Shown here: in pieces, positions 25,967 to 34,769 of the stretch
Layout: every line of letters starts with the position of its first letter
Numbering within the stretch: the first letter of the stretch is position 1
Translations under genes and position numbers: made by a program
Notes under the pieces: model-generated
Told to the model about the DNA's origin: nothing
The model's input: the letters and a program-made list of their open reading frames with translations, nothing else
The model's database searches: none
Source of the DNA: CAZJUP01 sp964549275
GTDB taxonomy: Bacteria; Fidelibacterota; Marinisomatia; Marinisomatales; TCS55
NCBI GenBank assembly: GCA_964549275.1
Contig: CAZJUP010000017.1
Span: 1-57,119, forward strand
DNA: 57,119 bases
Direction: 5' to 3'

Positions 25967-27121
25967 TTAATTTTTTACCGATGCAATGATATTTTTTGCA
26001 ATAACGAGACGCTGAACTTCGCTGGTTCCTTCCCCTATTTCCAATACTTTTGCATCTCGGAAATACCGTTCTACATCGTAATCTTTTACATACCCGTAAC
26101 CCCCGTGAATTTGTATAGCTTCTGTTGTTGTGCGCATGGCTAATTCACTGGCGTAAAGTTTCGCCATGGCTGCCTCTTTTATCATATCCTTTCCCTGGTC
26201 TTTCATCCAAGCTGCCTGAAAAGTCAATAACTTTGCTGCTTCAATTTCTGTTGCCATATCGGCTAATTTAAACCCCACGGACTGAAATTCATGAATGGCC
26301 TTCCCGAATGCTTTTCTTTCTGTTGCGTATTGCAAAGCCTTTTCATAGGCTCCCAGAGCAGTCCCCACCGCCAGGGCTGCTACGGATATTCTGCCGCCGG
26401 TTAGCGTTTTTAAAAAAGTTCGAAATCCTTTCCCCGGTTTGCCCAACATATTTTGGGATGACACTTTCATATTCTCAAAATATAGCTGTCGGGTATCGCT
26501 GGCTTTCCATCCCATTTTCTTTTCTGGAGGACCTATTTTAAGCCCATCTATATGTGTTGGAACAATGAATGCTCCGATTCCTTTTTCTTTTCCATCTTCT
26601 ATAATTTTTGCGGTGAGAGTTAAAAGACCAGCAACTCCCGAATTTGTAATGAATATCTTACCACCGTTAATGGTATAATTCTCTCCATCTTTTTCGGCTG
26701 TTGTTTTTGTCGCTCCTGCATCACTTCCTGCTTCGGGTTCGGTTAAACCGAAAGCGCCTATAGTTTCCCCAGAAGCCAACTGGGGGATATATTTCCCCTT
26801 TTGCTCCTCGGTGCCGGATATAACGATGGGCATAGTTCCCAGGGAGGTATGGGCAGCCATGGTGATAGCAACAGAAGCATCGACCCGGGCCAATTCCATT
26901 ACAGCTGCAGCGTAGGCAACGGTATCCATCCCGGCACCCCCCAGTTCTTCGGGTACGGGGATACCCATCAATCCAAGTTCCCCCATTTTTTTTACCAAGT
27001 CAAATGGAAATTCCCCACTGGCATCCAATTCCCGTGCTATGGGAGCAACTTCGGTGGCTGCAAAATCACGGACCATATCTACCAACATTTGATGTTCTTC
27101 GGTGTAAAATAAATCGTTCAT
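25967..27121 (-). CDS. Acyl-CoA dehydrogenase
   Basis: The 384-residue flavoenzyme oxidises acyl-CoA to trans-2-enoyl-CoA. Family signatures are clear: FGLTEPEAGSDAGATKT (about 125-141, FAD and substrate contact), the RISVAALAVGTALGAYE helix and the C-terminal IQIHGGYGYVKDYDVERYFR. EGTSEVQRL near 364 contains the Glu that acts as catalytic base in short-chain enzymes. Chain-length preference is not certain, but it looks like the short-chain/butyryl-CoA group. An AGGGG ribosome site precedes the ATG. It sits between fabH and pgpH, all on the minus strand. Confidence 0.93.
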   Translation of the reverse strand: MNDLFYTEEHQMLVDMVRDFAATEVAPIARELDASGEFPFDLVKKMGELGLMGIPVPEELGGAGMDTVAYAAAVMELARVDASVAITMAAHTSLGTMPIVISGTEEQKGKYIPQLASGETIGAFGLTEPEAGSDAGATKTTAEKDGENYTINGGKIFITNSGVAGLLTLTAKIIEDGKEKGIGAFIVPTHIDGLKIGPPEKKMGWKASDTRQLYFENMKVSSQNMLGKPGKGFRTFLKTLTGGRISVAALAVGTALGAYEKALQYATERKAFGKAIHEFQSVGFKLADMATEIEAAKLLTFQAAWMKDQGKDMIKEAAMAKLYASELAMRTTTEAIQIHGGYGYVKDYDVERYFRDAKVLEIGEGTSEVQRLVIAKNIIASVKN

Positions 27122-27171
27122 TTATTCCCCTGTTACCTGAATGAATTCTTCAGAATTTACCTCGTACCGGT

Positions 27172-28164
27172 TTACCATTTAATGGCTGCTGATGCCCAGG
27201 TAAATCCTGCACCGAATGCGGCTAAAACAATGGTGTCTCCACGAGAAATTTTACTCTCTTCCAAAGCTTCTCCCATGGCTATAGGAATAGAAGCAGCGGT
27301 TGTATTCCCATATTTATGAATGTTACTAAACACTTTATCCATTCCTACGCCGAGTCTTTTCGCTACAGCTTGGCTAATCCGAAGGTTGGCCTGATGGGGA
27401 ATAATTAAGTCCACCTCTTCTATTTTCAGACCATTAGAATCCAATGCTTCCTGGATTACCTGGGGAAACCGAACGACAGCATTTTTAAAAACTTCCCGCC
27501 CGTTCATATAGGGGAAATGACGTCCCTCTTCCAGCATTTTTACGGATAAGCGGGGGGTTTCTCTGGACACGGGTCCTTCACACCACAATTGTTTTAAATA
27601 CTTCCCCTGGCCATGGAGGTGTGTCGATAAAATTCTGCTGTCATCCTCACTGGGTTGAAGGATGGCGGCCCCGGCACCGTCGCCAAATAAAACAGAAATA
27701 TCTCTGCCTTCAGTCGAAATATCCAAAGCTGTGGACTGGCATTCCGCTCCCACAACCAACACAGTTTTATATTGTCCTGTTTTAATAAACTGGTCTCCAA
27801 CAGATAGGGCATAAATAAATCCTGAACAGGCCGCTTTAATATCAAAGGATCCCACTGTGTTCATGCCCAATTCATGTTGAATTTGAGCGCTGATCCCAGG
27901 AAAAAAATAATCGGAGGTAATCGTGGCAGCGATGACCAAATCCACGTCAGCTGGATCTGTATCCGCCATCTTCAGTGCTTTTTTCGTCGCCTCTATGGCT
28001 AAATCAGAGGCCCCTGTTCCATCTTCCACCCAATGGCGTTCTTTAATTCCGGATCGTGAAACAATCCATTCATCCGAGGTTTCCATCCATTGGGTGAGGT
28101 CTTGGTTGGTCACCACTTTTTCGGGAACGTGATATCCAATTCCGCTTATTTTAGTATTCACCAT
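27172..28164 (-). CDS. fabH: Beta-ketoacyl-ACP synthase III
   Basis: The 330-residue enzyme starts fatty acid synthesis by condensing acetyl-CoA (or a branched primer) with malonyl-ACP. The catalytic triad is visible: C113 in AACSGFIYAL, His in IIPHQANLRI (about 257) and Asn in KYGNTTAASIPIA (about 287). Length is typical. An AAGGA ribosome site precedes the ATG. It is followed after about 50 bases by the acyl-CoA dehydrogenase; other fatty-acid genes (plsX, fabD) that often lie beside fabH are absent. Confidence 0.96.
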   Translation of the reverse strand: MVNTKISGIGYHVPEKVVTNQDLTQWMETSDEWIVSRSGIKERHWVEDGTGASDLAIEATKKALKMADTDPADVDLVIAATITSDYFFPGISAQIQHELGMNTVGSFDIKAACSGFIYALSVGDQFIKTGQYKTVLVVGAECQSTALDISTEGRDISVLFGDGAGAAILQPSEDDSRILSTHLHGQGKYLKQLWCEGPVSRETPRLSVKMLEEGRHFPYMNGREVFKNAVVRFPQVIQEALDSNGLKIEEVDLIIPHQANLRISQAVAKRLGVGMDKVFSNIHKYGNTTAASIPIAMGEALEESKISRGDTIVLAAFGAGFTWASAAIKW

Positions 28165-28173
28165 GTGTTTTCC

Positions 28174-29877
28174 TTACTTAGAAATTTTTATATCTCTGAT
28201 ATTTAGCTGGATGTTATTCTCTCCCTGCCATTCATTTGTCTCTACAACATAGGCCAAATCTACAGGATGCCCGATAATTAAATCTTCATAAAAATGAGCC
28301 AGATTAAATCCCACTGCTGTATAGGTTCTTCCGTCCTGCCGGGCTAAAAATCGGATATGATCACCCCTCCCCATCAATTTTGGATTGCCAACAATTTCAA
28401 CCTGTCTGGATACAAATTTCGGACGCATGTTTCCCGGACCATATGGGCTCAATTTTTCTAAAAAACGCATAAAGCGCGCATCAATATCACCCAAGGACAT
28501 TTCACCATCAAAAGTTAAAGATGGAATTAAATCATCTTTAGACAAGGTGTGATTAGCCTCCCGGATAAAAGCTCGGCGAAAATCATCTATATTTTCTTCT
28601 CTAACGGTAAGTCCTGCGGCCATAGGATGCCCACCAAACCCCTCTAATGGTCCCGAGGTTTTTGAAAGAGCTTCGTATAAATCAAAATGCTTTATACTTC
28701 TGGCAGACCCCTTTCCCAAGCCATTTTCATCAATGGAAATGAGAACTGCCGGACGTGAAAATTCATCTTTTAACCTCGATGCCACAATACCCACTACGCC
28801 GGGATGCCATTCTCTAGATGCCAGCACAATAGCATTTTCCCTCTCAAAATCCACCTGAGCGTTAGCCATGAGTAACGCTTCATCCACAACAGCCTGCTGT
28901 ATATCCTGACGTAATTTATTTTCTTTAATCAAAATAGAGGCTAATTGTTTTGCTTTTGTTTCATTCTCAGTTGTCAAAAGCTCCACAGTGCGGTTGGCAT
29001 CGCCCATACGACCGGCGGCATTAATTTTAGGTGCCAATCCAAATACAAGCCTCCCAACATTCAACTCCCGGTCAAGGAGTCCTGATTTGTCCATTAACTG
29101 CCTTAATCCCGGTTTAGCTGTCGTGGCCAGAGATGAAAGGCCAAAATGCACCATTGTCCTGTTTTCTTCCACGATTGGGACCATGTCTGCTGCTGTGGCC
29201 AAGGCCACTAAATCCAGTAAATCCATTAATGTTGAAAAATCACTTTCCAATTGTTCACTCAGTGCAGCGAGCAGCTTAAAGGCTACACCGCAACCGCAAA
29301 GTCCTTTAAACGGGTAAGGGCAATTCTTTCGTTTGGGATTTAAAACCGCAAAAGCTTCCGGGAGTGTTTTATCCGGTACATGGTGGTCCGTAATAATAAC
29401 ATCTATCTCCTGAGCGTTGGCAAACTCTACCTGAGCAAATGCATTAATACCACAATCGCAGGTGATAAGTAAATCGGATTCGAGTGACTTTGCATAATCG
29501 ATTCCCCTTTCAGAAAGACCATATCCTTCTGTTTCTCTGTGAGGTATATAGGTTTCGACTATCGCTCCCAAGGATTTCAATCCCAGATATAAGACCGATG
29601 CTCCGGTGGTTCCATCCACATCGTAATCCCCAAACACAAGAATGGGCTTTTTTTCGTGAATGTTTTTTATGATTCGATTTACAGCCTTCTCCATATCCTT
29701 CATTAAAAGAGGGTCATGAAATTGGGAGGGGTCAGGATTGAAAAACGGCCGGGAGTCTTCCAGGGAGTGTATACCCCTTAAGACCATAACCGATGCCACA
29801 ATGTCCGAAGTGTTAAACTGCTTTTTTATTATAGAAACCAGTTTCGGATCCGGTTTGCGTATTTTCCATCGCATCAT
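28174..29877 (-). CDS. recJ: Single-stranded-DNA exonuclease RecJ
   Basis: The 567-residue 5'-3' exonuclease acts in recombination and mismatch repair. The DHH-family motifs are present: VFGDYDVDGTTGA (about 82-94), ITCDCGINA, IITDHHVP (160-167) and, in DHHA1, GFGGHPMAAGL. The C-terminal OB-like part ends normally. Either of two adjacent ATG codons (29877 or 29874) may start it. The RNase P RNA gene ends 29 bases upstream on the same strand, so recJ may be transcribed from the rnpB promoter. Confidence 0.95.
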   Translation of the reverse strand: MMRWKIRKPDPKLVSIIKKQFNTSDIVASVMVLRGIHSLEDSRPFFNPDPSQFHDPLLMKDMEKAVNRIIKNIHEKKPILVFGDYDVDGTTGASVLYLGLKSLGAIVETYIPHRETEGYGLSERGIDYAKSLESDLLITCDCGINAFAQVEFANAQEIDVIITDHHVPDKTLPEAFAVLNPKRKNCPYPFKGLCGCGVAFKLLAALSEQLESDFSTLMDLLDLVALATAADMVPIVEENRTMVHFGLSSLATTAKPGLRQLMDKSGLLDRELNVGRLVFGLAPKINAAGRMGDANRTVELLTTENETKAKQLASILIKENKLRQDIQQAVVDEALLMANAQVDFERENAIVLASREWHPGVVGIVASRLKDEFSRPAVLISIDENGLGKGSARSIKHFDLYEALSKTSGPLEGFGGHPMAAGLTVREENIDDFRRAFIREANHTLSKDDLIPSLTFDGEMSLGDIDARFMRFLEKLSPYGPGNMRPKFVSRQVEIVGNPKLMGRGDHIRFLARQDGRTYTAVGFNLAHFYEDLIIGHPVDLAYVVETNEWQGENNIQLNIRDIKISK

Positions 29878-29906
29878 AAAGTGCTATTTAAGTCTCAGGT
29901 AAAATA

Positions 29907-30298
29907 TTGAGTCGGTCTATAAGCCGGGTTCTGTCATTGATGATTATTCATCTGGACCCGATGTTTCCACCGGGTTCACGCGATCAACCCTCCCCTCTTA
30001 CCTGCATAAAGCAGGAATTGATGCGGACAACATCTCGGGGTTTACTTGATCTTGCACCAAACGGGGTTTGCCAAGCTCTCGGCATTGCTGCCAAGACTGG
30101 TGGTCTCTTACACCACCCTTTCACCCTTTCCCTACCAACCCTAAGGCAAGCAAGGTGGTTTCCTTTCTGCTGCACTTTCCATATCCCAGCCTTCAGGTGG
30201 GATCCCCCGGGTTACGGGGCGTTCTGTCCTGCGGTGCCCGGACTTTCCTCCCCCGATGCGCTGACTGCGGACCGGGAGCAATCATCCGACCGACTCAA
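29907..30298 (-). ncRNA. rnpB: RNase P RNA (type A)
   Basis: The RNA subunit of RNase P processes tRNA 5' ends. Read on the minus strand it contains the universal GAGGAAAGTCCGGGC (complement of 30236-30250), ACAGAA and, near the 3' end, AGAACCCGGCTTATAGACC. The outermost helix P1 is a perfect 11-bp pairing of 29907-29917 with 30288-30298, which sets both ends and gives 392 nt. Long open frames across this stretch are by chance. Between it and the zinc-ribbon gene (30299-30381) there is a weak 6-bp hairpin but no clear terminator or promoter. Confidence 0.97.
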
Positions 30299-30381
30299 CA
30301 TTTTAAATAACATAAGAATTTACACTTCCTATTTTCTTTGGAATAGGATTTTAGCTGAGTATGAAAATTGAACCGATTTCT

Positions 30382-31089
30382 CTATTCCGGTTTTTCCCAA
30401 TATAAAAACCGGCCGCAAACATCACAATTGTAGAGACTTTCCCCGGACCGGATTACTACAATATATTGGGGAGGGACTTTTGAACCGCATCCTCCACAGG
30501 CGCTGCTTTCCATGGGAATCACTGCCAATCCGTCTCTGGCGGATAAAACTCGGTTATAGCGATTTAAGAGTGTGACATCCAGTGTTTTACATTGGGATTC
30601 TCTTTCCGTTTCCAGTTTCAGCTTTTTTTCAGAAGATTCTTCCATAAGTGCTTCCAGGCGTTCCCGCCGTTCAACCAAATCACGGCTAAGAGATTCCAGA
30701 TTTTCTTCTGCTGTTTTAACCTTTTCTTCCAGCTGCTCCTTTTCCTCTTCAAATTCCAAGGAAGAGGTTTCTAAAGTATCCAACTCTGTTTTCAGGTGAT
30801 CTATTTCGTGCTGAAGGGCATCGTATTGTTTATTATTGGTTACCAGAAAAAGCTGATCTTTATATTTATCAATTTTCCCCTTGATATCTTTCATGGATAA
30901 TTCGGATTTATCCAGAGCCATGGTGAGGTTTTTAATCTTGTTTTTCCCGTCTTCTACTGATTGAATCAGGGCGCTCTCTTCCTCTTTTAATTCTTCTACT
31001 TTACCCGGAAGATCTCCCAAAAGCTCTTTGATGTCCTGCAATTGGGTATCAATTTCCTGTAATGCTCTTAATTGCAAAACGATGCTCAT
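30382..31089 (-). CDS. Coiled-coil protein with C4 zinc ribbon (CT398-like)
   Basis: The 235-residue protein is almost entirely a coiled coil (about 8-165) rich in Glu and Lys, followed by a zinc ribbon with ACGGCGSKVPP and CDVCGRFLYW, giving four cysteines in two CxxC pairs. This matches the C4-type zinc ribbon family typified by Chlamydia CT398. Homologues are widespread and have been linked to sigma54 binding or secretion, but the role here is not known. AAAGGAG lies about 12 bases before the ATG. It is read towards rnpB and recJ. A terminator-like hairpin lies just upstream, at the end of the candidate ncRNA. Confidence 0.88.
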   Translation of the reverse strand: MSIVLQLRALQEIDTQLQDIKELLGDLPGKVEELKEEESALIQSVEDGKNKIKNLTMALDKSELSMKDIKGKIDKYKDQLFLVTNNKQYDALQHEIDHLKTELDTLETSSLEFEEEKEQLEEKVKTAEENLESLSRDLVERRERLEALMEESSEKKLKLETERESQCKTLDVTLLNRYNRVLSARDGLAVIPMESSACGGCGSKVPPQYIVVIRSGESLYNCDVCGRFLYWEKPE

Positions 31090-31114
31090 TTAGTTATCGG
31101 CTCCTTTCAGAAAC

Positions 31115-31140
31115 AAAAAATGCACCTGAAAAGGTGCATT
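31115..31140 (-). terminator. Rho-independent terminator-like hairpin
   Basis: AATGCACCT, loop TTTC, AGGTGCATT, then TTTTG on the minus strand. The 9-bp stem is perfect. It ends the candidate ncRNA or attenuates the zinc-ribbon gene. Confidence 0.7.
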
Positions 31141-31265
31141 GAAATGATTGTGATGCGCCATACATCTTAACTCCCGGTGTTCGAATAATCACCCTTGTTG
31201 AACCTTTCCTTGAATTTGCTGCGCCATCACGGCGGGGAATTTAACTGATTTAAGGTGTGATTATG
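31115..31265 (-). ncRNA. Candidate structured RNA, possibly 6S-like or a leader
   Basis: On the minus strand, GTGATGGCGC and GCGCATCAC can form a 9-bp stem with one bulged G, enclosing about 60 bases that contain further short helices. A 9-bp terminator hairpin with four Ts follows at once. The size (about 150-170 nt), long closing stem and separate terminator suit a 6S-like RNA. Alternatively it is a leader with an attenuator for the zinc-ribbon gene 26 bases downstream. I cannot match it to a family with confidence. Confidence 0.4.
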
Positions 31266-31294
31266 AAGCAGAAAGACACAAAAACTTATTACGA

Positions 31295-32728
31295 TTAATT
31301 TTTTGAACTAATAAATGAAAAAGTTTTTTCAACCCCTAAGATTAGTGTGTGGCTGTTTTTGTATAATTCTCCTTGATCTCCTATCATAGAAACTGTGGCA
31401 TCAAAATTTTTCCAGCTAAACGGAGATTGGATTTTAACATCAATCCGATAAGAAAATTGATGGAGTCCATTTTCAAATTGGTATTTTATTTTTCTCCGGT
31501 TTGATCGATCCCTGTCATGGTAGGTGCCATAGTTTTTGGAAGCTGTCATTAAAACTCTATACGCTACGTTTGGGAGTATTTGTCCCTCAACACCTAAATG
31601 AAGGGCTTTTATCCGGTTATTCACGACATGGAGCCAATCCCTAATTTCATTTTCCCCCAGAGTGAACATAGCATTCCCTATTACCTTCTCTTTATAAACC
31701 CACCCCCCTCTGTAAAGGTAATTGTTATAGTAATCGTCCCACCCATAGGTAGAATCTGAAACTTCTTTAGCTCCGCTTTGATGCATAGTATACAAGACTT
31801 CTAAAACTATATCGGTCAGAATAGTCTTTCTATTTTTGCTATGGATAGATATGCCCCAAAGACCGTCCGGATAATTTAATAGCCAGCGTGCACCGCTTTC
31901 ATCTTCGAATGGATGCTGAACATAAAAATGGACTTTATGAGATGAGTGGTTCATCCATAATCCTAAATCCCACATTCCCAGGTGATTCCCCAAAGCATTG
32001 GTGATTTCGTGTCCCGTGGCAGAACTTGAACCTGACAGGAGAAAAAATACCCTTATAAAATCTTGGAAGGAGTCAGGCTGGGGGCCGAATGTTTTTGTTT
32101 CTCCCCCCCAAACCGCCTCGTGGACCAATCCCAGATGTCCTATAAATTTCTGATGTTCATAGGATATATAAAACCACTTCTCATGAAGATTGGGCGCTAT
32201 CTCATAAATACCTTTATCCAACCAGCCATGGGAAATACCCCCCTTTATTTTCAGGGAAATATTTTTTAAACCAACAATTTTGTAATCCGGAATTGAAAAG
32301 GATATTCGAGGAATTGGTAACGCATTTGAACCGACGATCATTGAGCCAAGGGAAAGAGGGGTATAATGTTCTCCAAGTTGAAATTTATTTCTACCCAGCA
32401 CAGCCAAAAAGCCTTTGGCAGCAATCCCTAAATACACTTCCGGAATTGCCACAGCTTTAGAGCCAAAAAAAGTCCCTTCCAATCCACCTATTACCCTCCA
32501 ATGGCTACGTAAGGATTGCGTAGAAGAGATGGCCAGTGTCGTGAGGGGATTATTATCTATTGAGGCATCTAGACCCCACCGATTCATCTTTGCCCAAAAA
32601 GGCGTTTGCTTCCCTGAAAATTGCGCTGCTTCATTTTTGATTCTTCCCAGGAATTCACCCTGAGGGTAGATTGTGCTCAACAACCATAAGTGTAATATAA
32701 AAATCCGTGAAAAACGTCTATTCATCAC
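31295..32728 (-). CDS. Wzi-like outer-membrane capsule assembly protein (first copy)
   Basis: The 477-residue protein has a signal peptide (about 1-23) and a body of alternating aromatic beta strands, as in an outer-membrane barrel. Segments such as VLGRNKFQLGEHYTPLSLGS (about 113-132), EKWFYISYEHQKFIGHLGLV and the C-terminal aromatic strand ending TFSFISSKN resemble the Caps_assemb_Wzi family, which anchors capsule at the cell surface. It lacks the usual W-rich loop, so the assignment is weaker than for the second copy. It is the last gene of the minus-strand polysaccharide run, downstream of the CapD-like gene. Confidence 0.65.
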   Translation of the reverse strand: MMNRRFSRIFILHLWLLSTIYPQGEFLGRIKNEAAQFSGKQTPFWAKMNRWGLDASIDNNPLTTLAISSTQSLRSHWRVIGGLEGTFFGSKAVAIPEVYLGIAAKGFLAVLGRNKFQLGEHYTPLSLGSMIVGSNALPIPRISFSIPDYKIVGLKNISLKIKGGISHGWLDKGIYEIAPNLHEKWFYISYEHQKFIGHLGLVHEAVWGGETKTFGPQPDSFQDFIRVFFLLSGSSSATGHEITNALGNHLGMWDLGLWMNHSSHKVHFYVQHPFEDESGARWLLNYPDGLWGISIHSKNRKTILTDIVLEVLYTMHQSGAKEVSDSTYGWDDYYNNYLYRGGWVYKEKVIGNAMFTLGENEIRDWLHVVNNRIKALHLGVEGQILPNVAYRVLMTASKNYGTYHDRDRSNRRKIKYQFENGLHQFSYRIDVKIQSPFSWKNFDATVSMIGDQGELYKNSHTLILGVEKTFSFISSKN

Positions 32729-32775
32729 AGGAAATTAGGAAAAAGTTGTGGGATTACTAATTAAAGGAATAGATA

Positions 32776-34677
32776 TCAGTGAATCTCTATTTTCCCTTGT
32801 TGAGACAATCGATAAGTCCTGTTTTCATGGGACGGTTTATATTCAGTGACGAACTCTGAAAGCGTATTTTTAATAATATTTGAATCATACGATTTCGCAG
32901 CACGGGTAATTGATTCAATTTTAGAGAGTACAAAATCCCAACTGTGGTCATTGCCGTTTTTCAATACCATGATTTTTTCATGGGATGTATCAACAATATT
33001 TTCACCTCTTGTCATGAGTTCCTCATACATTTTTTCTCCCGGGCGTAACCCGATATAATTAATAGGAATATCCACTTCCGGTTCCAAGCCTGAGAGGCGA
33101 ACTAATTCGTAGGCAATGTCTTTTACCAATACCGGTTCCCCCATATCCAAAATGAAAATTTCACCGCCTTCTCCGATAGAGCCCGCCTGCAAGATCAATT
33201 GGGCTGCCTCAGGTATAGACATAAAATACCGCTTCATATTGGGGTCAGTAATTGTGATGGGGCCTCCTTTTTTAATCTGTTCCTGAAACGTAGGGATTAC
33301 ACTTCCTGAACTTCCAATGACATTCCCAAATCTGACCGCCATATATTTAACACTTGATTTTTTGCTTTTACTTTGAATTAAAATTTCTGCCACGCGTTTT
33401 GTAGCACCCATTATATTGGTAGGGTTCACTGCTTTATCTGTAGAAACCAATACAAACCGTTCAACACCATTCATTTCGCATGATTCCATCACATTCAACG
33501 ATCCCTGCACATTTGTTATGATGGCTTCCCAAGGATTATTTTCTTGCATGGGAACGTGTTTATAGGCTGCTGCATGAAGGACAACATGGGGTTGAAAAGA
33601 GTTGAATACGGACTGCAGCATTGATTTATCCCGAATATCACCCAATATGGGCTGAATACTTATGCTGCCACTGATATCTTTACATACATTATCAATTTTA
33701 AAAAGATTATGTTCACTTTGATCGAAGAGCACAAGTAAATCGGGGGAATACCCTAAACATTGTTTTACCAGTTCAGACCCGATTGATCCTCCGGCTCCGG
33801 TGACCAAAACACGTTTTCCGTATATATAATTTGAAATCCGGGATCGATCCAGAACCACCTCCTGCCGTCCTAAAAGGTCTGCCATGGATACTTCTCTAAT
33901 GGTATTAATGGAGATTTTTTTATCAATCAATTCATAGACTGTGGGGATGGTTCTATAAGGCTTCCCAATCACTTTACACTGATTCACAATCATTCTCATC
34001 TCCGTGTTAGATGCAGAGGGAATACATATGAGAATTTCATTATAAGGAATTGGTACCGTATGTAAATCATCTACTTTTCCTAATACCGGTATCCCATGAA
34101 TGGTTGTGCTGACTTTGTTTGGGTCATCATCCAAGAGTCCGACAATTTGGTATTTGCTGGAAGGATTTTCTTTTACTTCCCTGATAATTTTTTCACCTGT
34201 ACTTCCTGCTCCCAGAATTAAAAGTTTCGTTTTAATTCTCTTATGGGTTTTTTCTATGGGTTTTTTCCCCATTTTAAACTTCGTTCCATAAACACGAACA
34301 CTGACCCGGGCTCCCGCAATACCAATTGTTGTTAATATATAATCAATGAGCAATACGCTTCGCGGAATCGATTGCCACCCCAAAATTAATCCGATAACTG
34401 AAATGGAAAATAAAGAAGCTACAATCGTCGCTTTTAGTACATTGATTAAATCTGAAATGCTGGTAAACCGCCACATCCCGCTATACAAATGAAAAAACAG
34501 AAATGTTGAAATCTTTGAAAATAGAAGTATAATCAGAATATATTTAATATCAATAAGGTAATGCCCGGGGATAAGAAAATCAAATCTAAGAGCATAACTC
34601 AAATATAAACTTGCACCAATTATACAGACGTCTATAAAGACAAAAAGCCAAATATTTTTTCTTAATATACCAGTCAA
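32776..34677 (-). CDS. Membrane-bound nucleotide-sugar 4,6-dehydratase, CapD/WbpM-like
   Basis: The 633-residue enzyme has four N-terminal membrane helices (about 10-115) and two Rossmann regions: LLILGAGSTGEKIIREV (about 151-167) and RVLVTGAGGSIGSELVKQC (about 289-307). STDKAVNPTNIMGATKRVAE (about 410-429) holds the catalytic Ser/Met/Lys set of the large membrane-bound subfamily, where Met replaces Tyr. It probably converts UDP-GlcNAc to the 4-keto-6-deoxy sugar used for QuiNAc, FucNAc or related residues. It follows the initiating transferase gene, a standard pairing in polysaccharide loci. Confidence 0.92.
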   Translation of the reverse strand: MTGILRKNIWLFVFIDVCIIGASLYLSYALRFDFLIPGHYLIDIKYILIILLFSKISTFLFFHLYSGMWRFTSISDLINVLKATIVASLFSISVIGLILGWQSIPRSVLLIDYILTTIGIAGARVSVRVYGTKFKMGKKPIEKTHKRIKTKLLILGAGSTGEKIIREVKENPSSKYQIVGLLDDDPNKVSTTIHGIPVLGKVDDLHTVPIPYNEILICIPSASNTEMRMIVNQCKVIGKPYRTIPTVYELIDKKISINTIREVSMADLLGRQEVVLDRSRISNYIYGKRVLVTGAGGSIGSELVKQCLGYSPDLLVLFDQSEHNLFKIDNVCKDISGSISIQPILGDIRDKSMLQSVFNSFQPHVVLHAAAYKHVPMQENNPWEAIITNVQGSLNVMESCEMNGVERFVLVSTDKAVNPTNIMGATKRVAEILIQSKSKKSSVKYMAVRFGNVIGSSGSVIPTFQEQIKKGGPITITDPNMKRYFMSIPEAAQLILQAGSIGEGGEIFILDMGEPVLVKDIAYELVRLSGLEPEVDIPINYIGLRPGEKMYEELMTRGENIVDTSHEKIMVLKNGNDHSWDFVLSKIESITRAAKSYDSNIIKNTLSEFVTEYKPSHENRTYRLSQQGKIEIH

Positions 34678-34769
34678 ATCAACCTTCTCTTTTCAGTTTG
34701 GTTAATGATTGTTAAAAAGTTAGAACAATTATGTTCAATTATTCAAGACTATTTCAGCTCCGGAAATTC

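Noticed and set aside
29907..30371. Open frame of 154 codons on the plus strand
   Set aside because: It lies antisense across RNase P RNA, whose conserved motifs and P1 helix explain the sequence.
31180..31210. tRNA T-arm-like GTTCGAAT sequence
   Set aside because: No acceptor stem, anticodon arm or second arm could be found around it.
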